From positions 1 through 53,148 of the forward strand of contig JBFXEJ010000029.1 of assembly GCA_050180235.1 (NCBI GenBank): a DNA stretch of 53,148 nt, given 5' to 3'. Below are positions 26,120-33,446 of the stretch, piece after piece. Within the stretch, counting starts at the first letter, position 1. Every line of letters begins with the position of its first letter. The position numbers were made by a program, and so were the translations under genes. A model generated the notes under the pieces. The model was not told where the DNA came from and did no database searches. It was given only the letters and a program-made list of their open reading frames with translations. Origin of the DNA: JAABRU01 sp050180235. Lineage in GTDB: Bacteria > Desulfobacterota > Desulfobacteria > Desulfobacterales > Desulfococcaceae.

Positions 26120-26473
26120 TTATTCTGCCTGACTTCCCACACCAATTCGGTTCAGACGGGCTGCCAGATCAAATGAGGAACCGGGCCACAGCAGCAGGGG
26201 AATGCCTTCTTTTTCTGCTTTGTCAAGGGTTTCAGCATCAGGCTGATGACCTCCGGCAATCACAATGGCTGCCATTTCCCGCAGCACTGCCACAGCAATA
26301 ATATTCTGATGTCCCTGAACTGTAATCCAGACGCAGCTTTCCGGTGCATTTCCCATGATTTCACTGAGCAGATCACCGCAGTATCCGTTCAGCACCGCAC
26401 GATCCAGCCCGGCTTTTCCCCCGGCCACCTGCAAATTCAGTTTTTCCGCCAAATCCTTTACCATTATCGCCAT
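26120..26473 (-). CDS. DRTGG domain protein
   Basis: A 117-residue protein fitting the DRTGG fold found in phosphotransacetylase and CBS-domain proteins: VKDLAEKLNLQVAGGKAGLD at the start, then NGYCGDLLSEIMGNAPESCVWITVQGHQN (key residues CGDLLS) and AAIVIAGG. Stand-alone DRTGG proteins of this size accompany PHP and HATPase genes near bifurcating hydrogenases. It probably binds a nucleotide or partner rather than acting as an enzyme. It lies 4 bases after the Uma2-type gene, suggesting coupled expression. Confidence 0.82.
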   Translation of the reverse strand: MAIMVKDLAEKLNLQVAGGKAGLDRAVLNGYCGDLLSEIMGNAPESCVWITVQGHQNIIAVAVLREMAAIVIAGGHQPDAETLDKAEKEGIPLLLWPGSSFDLAARLNRIGVGSQAE

Positions 26474-26477
26474 GATT

Positions 26478-27053
26478 TTATCCTTTCTTTCCGAATATGA
26501 TGTTTCTGTATATTTCTGCTATGGGCAGTTCACATTTCACAGACTTGAGATCAACAATTCCGTCTGCTTCCTGAAAAGCCGAATACCGCCATATTCTGCT
26601 GTCCTGGCGGACATATTTCTCCACCCTGCAGGAATGCTGTGAAACCAGAAGATATTCCGCAAGAGACGGGATGCGCTGATAAAAAGCAAATTTTTTGCCT
26701 CTGTCATACGCTTCTGTGGAATCGGACAGAATTTCAATGATGACAATTGGATTCAGTAACACATCCTCTGCATCATCTTCAAATTCCTCTTTTTCGCAGG
26801 TGATGACAATATCCGGGTAAGTGTATTTTGTCCTGTCAATTTTCACCTTCATATCACTGGAATACACATCACAGGTACTGTTCATAAGCCGGTTGCCGAT
26901 GGCCCTGACCAGATTGGATGAAATCCGGTTGTGATTCCGGCTGGCTCCGGCCATGGCAAATATCTCTCCGTCAATGTACTGACTTTTTGTTTCAGATGAT
27001 CTTTCCATTACCAGATATTCCTCCGGACTGATGAAACTTTCCTGGGGTAACAA
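26478..27053 (-). CDS. Uma2 family (DUF820) restriction-endonuclease-fold protein
   Basis: A 191-residue PD-(D/E)XK-fold protein. SPEEYLVMERSSETKSQYIDGEI at the start, NHNRISSNLVRAI, YPDIVI (metal-binding Asp) and VVIEILSDSTEAYDRGKKF (key residues E-I-L-S-x-S-T and K) match the family. The start is a TTG at 27053 preceded by AAGGAG at good spacing; no ATG fits better. Such genes are common and repeated in cyanobacteria and Desulfobacterota with no settled role. It lies 10 bases after glgA, so it has entered or become part of the glycogen gene run. Confidence 0.85.
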   Translation of the reverse strand: MLPQESFISPEEYLVMERSSETKSQYIDGEIFAMAGASRNHNRISSNLVRAIGNRLMNSTCDVYSSDMKVKIDRTKYTYPDIVITCEKEEFEDDAEDVLLNPIVIIEILSDSTEAYDRGKKFAFYQRIPSLAEYLLVSQHSCRVEKYVRQDSRIWRYSAFQEADGIVDLKSVKCELPIAEIYRNIIFGKKG

Positions 27054-27063
27054 AGATGGCTCC

Positions 27064-28584
27064 TTATGAATAGGTGTTAATCAAAGGACGCTGCAGCATT
27101 TCCTCATACAGCCGGATATAATTCCTTGCTGTGACTTCATGGGTGAAGGTACGGGCAGCCTCTTCCATAACCCTTTTTATCTGGGGTTCTTTGACATGCT
27201 GCGGCAGATTGTAAAAGCGCATGGCTTCTTTGATTGCCCAGAACAGACCTCCCGCGTCATGGGTTTCAAACAGAAATCCGTTTCCCCGGTTCTCATCTGC
27301 TTTCATATGCTCCACAGTGTCGTGAATTCCGCCTGTATCATGGGCCACAGGAAGAGTTCCGTATTTGGGGGCAATCATCTGGGGCAGTCCGCATGGTTCA
27401 AACCGGGACGGCATAAGCACAAAATCCGCAGCACCGTAAGCAAGATGCTCCAGATGCTCATCAAAATCACATACGGCCATACGGTTTTCCAGATGGTGAA
27501 AACGGGCAATATCCTTAAAATGCCTCTGGTATTCACCGTTTGCCACAAAAATGAACTGCAGATTCTGATCCCAGTAATCTGAAACCACTTTGTACAGAAT
27601 TTCCGCAAGCAAATGGCAGCCTTTTTGAATCGGATCGAGCCGGGACGGCCAGAAAAAAAGCGGCGCGTTTTCATCCTGAATCAGTCCCAGGGATTCCTGA
27701 ATAAAAAGTTTGTTCTTTTTCTTGACCTGACTGTGATTTTCCGGGCCGTAATTGCGGAACAGAGCCTTGTCACTTTTCGGATCAAAACCCGGATCCGGCG
27801 CGTTGAGAATTCCGGCCGCACACCCCGCATTCCATTTGCTTGCCAGTTCGCTCCTGATGGACGGTTCCACAAAACTGTGCTGTCCCCGTATGATTTCCAT
27901 TAGAAAGGTCTGGCTGACGGTATTGACAAAATGGGATGCAAAAATGCCGCTGGAAAGAAAATCCAGGGGGTTTGTGTTGCGGGATTCATCATAACTGTGC
28001 GGAACCCGGCTGAAATACAGATGCCGCCAGAAAGAGGCCGCATCAATGCCCCGGTCTTCAATATAGGAAAGGGGGCATTTGACTGTATGAATATTGTGTA
28101 TGGTGAAAAGGCAGGGAATTCCCCTCTCCCTTGCCATAGCCGGTATCAGTGCTGTCATCCAGTCATTGCAGTGAATCAGATCCGGTTTCACACGGGGAAC
28201 AATATAATTGATCACATCCCGCTGAAAGGTCAGAGACAGCTTGGTGTTTTCCAGACCGTCTCCGGAATAAATCTGGTTGAGATAAAAAAAAGCACGATCC
28301 TCCACCAGATGAATCCGTTCTTCAGGCATGGTGTCCTGAATGGCTGTCTGCTCCTTTTTCAGAAACGGGGCCAGCCGGTCGCTGAAGATTGACCGGTAAT
28401 CCGGAAGGGCCACATGCACATCAGCGCCCTGCTCAAACAGGGAACTGATCAGAGCAGCAGACACATCAGCCAGACCGCCTGCCTTTGCCGTCATATAATT
28501 GGCCAGATCTCCCATGCGATCCGGCAGATAGGTCACTTCCGGGGTGACAATCAGAATACGGGGATTTTTTCTGGATTCCGACAT
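27064..28584 (-). CDS. glgA: glycogen synthase (GT5, ADP/UDP-glucose dependent)
   Basis: A 506-residue glycosyltransferase that extends alpha-1,4-glucan chains. KAGGLADV at 34-41 is the nucleotide-sugar binding motif; it is preceded by an insertion (YLPDRMGDLANYMTA) relative to the usual EVAPFAKTGGL start. The C-terminal domain shows FFWPSRLDPIQKG and MPSRFEPCGLPQMIAPKYG with the catalytic E-x7-E type region. The start at 28584 follows GGAG by 9 bases; the longer TTG reading is unlikely. It follows glgP after a G-rich inverted repeat. No branching enzyme or glgC is in view. Confidence 0.9.
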   Translation of the reverse strand: MSESRKNPRILIVTPEVTYLPDRMGDLANYMTAKAGGLADVSAALISSLFEQGADVHVALPDYRSIFSDRLAPFLKKEQTAIQDTMPEERIHLVEDRAFFYLNQIYSGDGLENTKLSLTFQRDVINYIVPRVKPDLIHCNDWMTALIPAMARERGIPCLFTIHNIHTVKCPLSYIEDRGIDAASFWRHLYFSRVPHSYDESRNTNPLDFLSSGIFASHFVNTVSQTFLMEIIRGQHSFVEPSIRSELASKWNAGCAAGILNAPDPGFDPKSDKALFRNYGPENHSQVKKKNKLFIQESLGLIQDENAPLFFWPSRLDPIQKGCHLLAEILYKVVSDYWDQNLQFIFVANGEYQRHFKDIARFHHLENRMAVCDFDEHLEHLAYGAADFVLMPSRFEPCGLPQMIAPKYGTLPVAHDTGGIHDTVEHMKADENRGNGFLFETHDAGGLFWAIKEAMRFYNLPQHVKEPQIKRVMEEAARTFTHEVTARNYIRLYEEMLQRPLINTYS

Positions 28585-28623
28585 ATATTTTATCTCCAAA
28601 TCAGGGTGTTAGTGGTTGAAATT

Positions 28624-28767
28624 TTAGGGATTAGAGATTAGGGTTTAGGGGCTGGGGGTTAGGGGTTGGAGGATAGGGTTTAGGGGTTGGGGATTTATCA
28701 TTTTGCCGGGGATGATCCGTATCCCTAATCCCAATCCCTATCCCCTAATCCCCAACCCCTATCCCCT
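28624..28767 (-). repeat. G-rich inverted repeat (G-quadruplex capable) between glgP and glgA
   Basis: One arm (28624-28695) has G-runs on the plus strand (GGGTTTAGGGGCTGGGGG); the other (28720-28767) is its rough complement, giving on the minus-strand transcript GGGGTTGGGGATTAGGGG and more. Either strand satisfies the four-G-tract pattern, and the arms can pair as a long hairpin. A similar element lies at 51823-51950. Confidence 0.65.
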
Positions 28768-28769
28768 TT

Positions 28770-31319
28770 CTATACCCATGTTACAAATCCGGGTACGAAC
28801 CGGGTCCATACGTCCCCTTTGGGAATTACACGGGTGGTGAATCCGTATCTGCCTGAAACGCGGCAGATTATATCACAGGCATAGAGATACAGTCCGTTTC
28901 CGTGTGCTTCCAGCATGGTCATGGACTGCACCTCGCTGCGGCTCAGTTCATCCACAGATTTCAGTACACCGTAGTAGAGTTCCACTTCCACATCATCAGG
29001 CCGCAGTTCTCCCAGATTGACAATGGTTGTCACCTGAAAGGTTTCGCCCACCCGGAACGGGCCTTCAGACTGGCGCTCAGGATAATCAATGCGGATGTTT
29101 TTCCACAGCAGACCCAGCCGTTCCCGCTGTTTTGCCAAAGCCGCGGCCTCCTGTGCATTGTCATTCACAAGATGCCGCAGTCTTTCTTTGGCAGGTTCGT
29201 AAAAACAGGTATTGTATTCCGAGACCATGCGGTGACTGCAGAACATCCGCATTCCCATTTTCATGGATTCCTTCATCATCTTCAGCCAGCGGGTGGGAAT
29301 ATCCCCGTTTTTCCGGTCATAGAAACAGGGAATCACCTCATCTTCCAGAACATTGTACAAAGCCTGGCTTTCCACAGCATCCTGATAGCCGTAATCTGTG
29401 TATTCCTCACCGTTTCCGATGCGCCAGCCCCTGTCTTCCGCATAACCCTCACACCACCAGCCATCCAGCACACTGACATTGAGAACTCCGTTTATGGCAG
29501 CTTTTATGCCGGATGTGCCGCAGGCCTCCAAAGGACGCCGCGGTGTATTAAGCCATACATCAGCGCCCTGCACCAGATGACGCGCTATGAAAATATCATA
29601 ATCCTCAATAAAAATAATCCGATCCCGCACACCCGCGCGGCGGGCAAAATGAATGAGATTTTTGATCAGATCCTTTCCTTCGTGATCCCTGGGATGGGCT
29701 TTTCCCGCAAAAATAAACTGTACCGGCGTTGTTTTGCTGGTAAGTATGGCCTCAAAGCGATCCGGATCCTGCAGCAGAAGATACGCGCGTTTATAGGTGG
29801 CAAATCTTCGGGCAAAGGCAATGGTCAGTACATCCTGATCCAGCACCAGTTCCGCACGTTTCATAATCTCTCTGGGAGCATTCCTGCGTTTGTACTGTTT
29901 AAGCATAAGTTTGCGGCAGGTGCGGATTAGCCGCGCGCGGCTCATGGAATGTGCGCGCCAGAGTTCCTCGTCATAAATATCGTCAATGCGCCGGGCATTG
30001 TCGGGTTTGGATGGATGTTTCTGCCATTCCGGGCCGATGTAGCGGTCAAAAAGCTGTGCATTTTCATGGGACAGAAATGAGGCTATATGCACACCGTTGG
30101 TGACATGGCCGATGGGAATTTCATCTTCGGGTCTTCCGGGCCAGAGATGCGTCCACATATGCCGGGCCACCCTGCCATGCAACTGGCTTACTCCGTTGCA
30201 GTACTGGGCCATGCGCGCACCCAGGGCAAACATGGACAGGGGCGTGTAATGATTTGATCCGGGCGGCTGTCCCCAGGAAATGATTTCATTGGCACTGATG
30301 CCCAGTTTTTTCTCCAGGGGAATGAGATAGGGGCGGATCAGATCCGGGGGAAATTCCTCATTGCCCGCGGCCACCGGGGTATGGGTGGTGAACACAGTGG
30401 TTCTGGGAACAATTTCCAGTGCGGTTTTCAAATCCACTTTGTATGCCGACATGGTCTGGGCCAGACGTTCCAGACTGGAAAATGCGGAATGCCCCTCATT
30501 CATATGAATCACAGCCGGATGTATGCCCATTTTTTCCAAAGCCCGCATTCCGCCTATGCCCAGCACCATTTCCTGTGCAATCCGCATCTGCTGCTCCCCC
30601 ACATATAAACGTGAGGTAATATCCCTGATATAAAGAGAATTTTCTGCAAGATTGGTATCCAGCAGATACAGGGGGACGCATCCCACATCCAGACACCACA
30701 CTGCAATGCGAATTTCACCGGCCGGGCCATCGACTGAAACCCGGAGCTCATTTCCCTGCATATCCCTGGCCTTGCGTATGGGCAGATGGTAAATATCGGT
30801 TTCAGGATATTCTTCCTGCTGCCATCCCTCCTGATCCAGAAACTGCCGGAAATATCCCTGCCTGTAAAGCAGTCCCATGCCAACCAGGGGCAGGTTCATA
30901 TCAGACGCTGCTTTGAGATGATCACCCGCGAGAATGCCCAGTCCACCGGCAAACAGTGGAATGCTTTCATGAATCCCGAATTCCATGGAAAAATAAGCTA
31001 TGGTTTCCTGCTGCTGAAACACGGTATTATAATCTCCCGTATTTATGCAGGGAATTTTTTCATAATTTTCCTTTACCCGCTGTATATGGGACAGAAAACT
31101 GGAATCAAGGGACAGCTCCTCCAGCCGTTTCTGGGGCACAAAGGTAAGAAAACGTATGGGATTGCGTTCACACTCATCCCAGAGCCGGGGATCAATGCGC
31201 CGGAACAGATCCACCGCATCATACTGCCAGCACCACCAGATATTCCGGGAAAGGGTCTCCAGGAAGGCCAGTGGTTCGGGAATGTTGGGAAATACCTGAA
31301 AAACCTGAAATTTTTTCAT
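28770..31319 (-). CDS. glgP: alpha-glucan phosphorylase (GT35, glycogen phosphorylase-like)
   Basis: An 849-residue pyridoxal-phosphate enzyme that phosphorolyses alpha-1,4-glucan to glucose-1-phosphate. The N-terminal ~100 residues match the DUF3417 domain of the bacterial/archaeal alpha-glucan phosphorylase class. YFSMEFGIHESIPLFAGGLG (key residues EFG and AGGLG) near 109-128, HMNEGHSAF near 273, and EACGTSGIKAAINGVLNVSV (key residues GTSG-K) near 603-622 with the cofactor lysine are all visible. First gene of the run leading to glgA. It would mobilise what glgA stores. Confidence 0.93.
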   Translation of the reverse strand: MKKFQVFQVFPNIPEPLAFLETLSRNIWWCWQYDAVDLFRRIDPRLWDECERNPIRFLTFVPQKRLEELSLDSSFLSHIQRVKENYEKIPCINTGDYNTVFQQQETIAYFSMEFGIHESIPLFAGGLGILAGDHLKAASDMNLPLVGMGLLYRQGYFRQFLDQEGWQQEEYPETDIYHLPIRKARDMQGNELRVSVDGPAGEIRIAVWCLDVGCVPLYLLDTNLAENSLYIRDITSRLYVGEQQMRIAQEMVLGIGGMRALEKMGIHPAVIHMNEGHSAFSSLERLAQTMSAYKVDLKTALEIVPRTTVFTTHTPVAAGNEEFPPDLIRPYLIPLEKKLGISANEIISWGQPPGSNHYTPLSMFALGARMAQYCNGVSQLHGRVARHMWTHLWPGRPEDEIPIGHVTNGVHIASFLSHENAQLFDRYIGPEWQKHPSKPDNARRIDDIYDEELWRAHSMSRARLIRTCRKLMLKQYKRRNAPREIMKRAELVLDQDVLTIAFARRFATYKRAYLLLQDPDRFEAILTSKTTPVQFIFAGKAHPRDHEGKDLIKNLIHFARRAGVRDRIIFIEDYDIFIARHLVQGADVWLNTPRRPLEACGTSGIKAAINGVLNVSVLDGWWCEGYAEDRGWRIGNGEEYTDYGYQDAVESQALYNVLEDEVIPCFYDRKNGDIPTRWLKMMKESMKMGMRMFCSHRMVSEYNTCFYEPAKERLRHLVNDNAQEAAALAKQRERLGLLWKNIRIDYPERQSEGPFRVGETFQVTTIVNLGELRPDDVEVELYYGVLKSVDELSRSEVQSMTMLEAHGNGLYLYACDIICRVSGRYGFTTRVIPKGDVWTRFVPGFVTWV

Positions 31320-31358
31320 ATCAATGATACCTTTGAAAGCTGTCTATGGTCTGAGAGC

Positions 31359-31490
31359 GTGTTTCAAAACTCTCTCTGTAATCATTTTTCCCTTTATTAA
31401 AGGGGGATTAAGGGGATTTTCCGGGCGGATATACAGAAAATCCCTCCTCTCCCCTTTTGCAAAAGGGGAGAGAACAGACTTTTGAAACAC
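31359..31490. mobile_element. 132-bp inverted-repeat element, family E
   Basis: Ends GTGTTTCAAAA and TTTTGAAACAC are perfect 11-bp inverted repeats; the interior has CCCCTTTTGCAAAAGGGG and a CCTTT/AAAGG palindrome. It lies between the glgP start and the Rpn gene stop. Only one copy was seen. Confidence 0.55.
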
Positions 31491-31539
31491 CTTCTGATAT
31501 CCGGCCTGCGGTCTGCAGCATTGTGTTTTTGAAAAATTG

Positions 31540-32484
31540 TTAAGATAGATTCCCTGTTTTTCGTTGCTGAATCCATTTTTCAATGTCGGAGAATGTATCA
31601 CAATCCAATATCATCTCTCCCAGATCAAGCATGTCTTCGGGCCGTAATCCGTCCAGAATTTTCATATCGTCAAAAGGGCGTTGATATTTTTTCATCATCT
31701 GACGGCTTAAAAGTCCAAGATGACCTTCGTGCAACCCTTTCTCCAACCCTTTCTCCAACCCTTTCTCCAACCCTTCTTCCATTAAATATTTTCTTATCAT
31801 AAAAAACTCCTTTCGTTCCTTCATTTCATTGAGAATGATGTCACGTTCCTCTTCTCCGACTTCGGCATAAATATCAATGAAGTCAGTATATTTCTGAAAT
31901 AATGGAACAGATACCAGTTGAAACAGCCCGATATAGGCCTGCCGGATAACTTCCCATCGGTCTTCCGGTTTGTACTGCATTTTGGGCAGCAGGATTTTCA
32001 CAACCGGATTAGGGCAATTATAATAGTCTGCGGCCTGATAATCAAACAGTTTCAGAAAAATGTATTCAAAATGGAGGAGCACACGGTTGTTCAATTTTGT
32101 ATCCAGCCGGAGCATGACCTCTTTTTTCCATTTATGCCGGTCTGTGAATATCACGGTGGGGACAACCAGGGCTTCCGGGTATGCCTCCATTTTATCCGCT
32201 GTATAGTGCAGAAGTTTGTATATGGAAAATTTCTGTTTGTCTTCCTGAAATTCCGTCAGCCATAACAGCATCTGCTTCCGGTCCCGGAACGTAAAAAGAA
32301 TGGGAAGATCCAGAAGAAAACCGGCATCGGTCAGCCTCTGTTTTTTCGGTTCCTGGCGGACAAATTCATATTTTACAACAGGTCCGAACTGCTGTACGGT
32401 TTCCGGGAGTATCCATTCCAGTGCTTCCACGGGAAAATCCAGAAACAGGTTTTTGAAATTCTGATCGTGGGATATCTGTGTCAT
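31540..32484 (-). CDS. Rpn family nuclease-like protein with a tandem-repeat hinge
   Basis: A 314-residue protein of the Rpn/transposase_31-like group. HDQNFKNLFLDFPVEALEWI at the N-terminus and DLPILFTFRDRKQMLLWLTEFQED (D, E-x-Q core) carry the predicted nuclease residues. Residues about 234-250 contain LEKGLEKGLEKGLHEGH, encoded by a 12-bp repeat (31732-31780). It is more distant from the 15955 gene than from typical family members of similar size, so the two are not a recent duplication. Flanked on both sides by inverted-repeat elements. Confidence 0.8.
   Translation of the reverse strand: MTQISHDQNFKNLFLDFPVEALEWILPETVQQFGPVVKYEFVRQEPKKQRLTDAGFLLDLPILFTFRDRKQMLLWLTEFQEDKQKFSIYKLLHYTADKMEAYPEALVVPTVIFTDRHKWKKEVMLRLDTKLNNRVLLHFEYIFLKLFDYQAADYYNCPNPVVKILLPKMQYKPEDRWEVIRQAYIGLFQLVSVPLFQKYTDFIDIYAEVGEEERDIILNEMKERKEFFMIRKYLMEEGLEKGLEKGLEKGLHEGHLGLLSRQMMKKYQRPFDDMKILDGLRPEDMLDLGEMILDCDTFSDIEKWIQQRKTGNLS
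31732..31780 (-). repeat. 12-bp tandem repeat inside the Rpn gene
   Basis: CAACCCTTTCTC is repeated three times exactly plus a fourth diverged unit, each coding Glu-Lys-Gly-Leu on the minus strand. Change in copy number would keep the reading frame and alter a charged hinge. Confidence 0.75.
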
Positions 32485-32520
32485 TTGTGTACAGTTCCAA
32501 TTTTAAGAATATTTAAGGAC

Positions 32521-32597
32521 AAAAGCGTTCCGAACGGAAAGATCGGGTCTTTGAAATAATTCATAAATCTCTGTCAAATTTTCCGTCTGACACTCCT
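32521..32597 (-). repeat. two-hairpin repeat, copy 3 (reversed)
   Basis: On the minus strand it opens AGGAGTGTCAGAC, with the same two stem-loops and spacer (ATGAATTATTTCA) as the copy at 605, confirming it is one family. Stems differ in sequence from the other copies. Confidence 0.6.
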
Positions 32598-32616
32598 GAA
32601 TCTTCTTATTTCTATA

Positions 32617-32719
32617 AGGTGATTTCTGAAAATAAATATCCCGTTTCAGTTCACAGGCACAGGGCAAAAGCTGGAAGCTTTTGATACTTTTCCGGTATAT
32701 TCTTTTCCGGAAATCACCT
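32617..32719 (+). mobile_element. 103-bp MITE-like element, family A, copy 3
   Basis: AGGTGATTT to AAATCACCT, exactly 103 bp, same orientation as the copy at 880. Confidence 0.75.
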
Positions 32720-32838
32720 AAGGGAAATGACTTGCAGATCAATGTCATGATACTTCAACAGGAAGCAGAATGACCGGTTGCTCGGCCACTGTTCCGGAAA
32801 ATACGATAATCCATTACTCTTGAGAATAAGTTAAATAA

Positions 32839-32963
32839 CTGATGTTACGCTGCCCTTTTAAAAATCATAACCATCGTCATTCCGGCATAAGCCGGAATCC
32901 AGTGTCTTCAGGCAATTCTGGATACCGACTTTCAACAGTATGACGGTAATGGCGTAACATCAT
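32839..32963. mobile_element. 125-bp inverted-repeat element, family B, copy 2, with 8-bp target duplication
   Basis: Ends CTGATGTTACGC and GCGTAACATCA match copy 1 at 1166. TTAAATAA lies directly outside both ends (32831-32838 and 32964-32971), an apparent target-site duplication, which argues for insertion as a discrete unit. The interior holds a GTCATTCCGGC palindrome. Confidence 0.75.
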
Positions 32964-33090
32964 TTAAATAATTGAAAAGTTTTTCATTTTTGTCATCCCG
33001 GCTCATTTCTTCCATTTCTCCAATCAGAAACAGCGCGTCCTCATATTGTCCCTTTTGGATAAAGGTTTTCAGTTCAAGAAGTTCTTCCAT
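32932..33090 (-). pseudogene. small gene with its 3' end replaced by a family B element
   Basis: The frame starts MEELLELKTFIQKGQYEDAL and continues FLIGEMEEMSRDDK, resembling short DUF29-like proteins that I recall with the ending LLIHLIKQ. Here the frame enters the family B element at about residue 41 and stops 52 codons from the start, so the last residues are element-derived. No clear ribosome-binding site. Probably a broken or truncated gene. Confidence 0.4.
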
Positions 33091-33382
33091 AGTATGGAAA
33101 CAATAAACCGGTGCTCCTGAAATCCCTGCGTGAACATAATTTTTGCGTTTACAGATTCAGAGATTCCCATAAAAACAGGAAAGGGCGGTGAAACACCGCC
33201 CTTTCTTCATACAACAACAAGGGTTGAAAAATCAAGGAATGTTTATGTGAAAATTCTGATCCCCTGCTGCGGGAATCGGCAGAGGGTCAAACCGGCTGAT
33301 TCTGATTCACCTTGACCCAAAAACCGGATTTATTGGAAAAAAACCGGTTTTTTTGCAGGTCACAGCTTCAAAACCTTGACCC

Positions 33383-33416
33383 AAAAACCGGATTTTTTGA
33401 AAAAATCCGGTTGTTT
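33383..33416 (-). terminator. hairpin after the giant gene
   Basis: The 30 bases at 33383-33412 are identical to 2341-2370 and form AACCGG/CCGGTT stems with A and T runs. A related hairpin is at 33316-33350 behind a direct repeat of CCTTGACCCAAAAACCGGAT. Together they probably end transcription from the 8,982-bp gene. Confidence 0.6.
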
Positions 33417-33446
33417 TTGGGAGCAAGAGTCCGGTTTTTTTGCAGG

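Larger units (their letters stand above)
32485..33446. other. element-rich intergenic region upstream of the Rpn gene
   Basis: Holds, in order, a reversed two-hairpin repeat (32521-32597), family A copy 3 (32617-32719), family B copy 2 with target duplication (32831-32971), a truncated small gene (32932-33090) and terminator-like hairpins (33316-33420). No intact larger gene. Confidence 0.65.

Noticed and set aside
28311..28641. Telomere-like GGGTTTAGGG sequence as a true telomere or replication end
   Set aside because: It lies between two operon genes as part of an inverted repeat and is short; a chromosomal end is not plausible.
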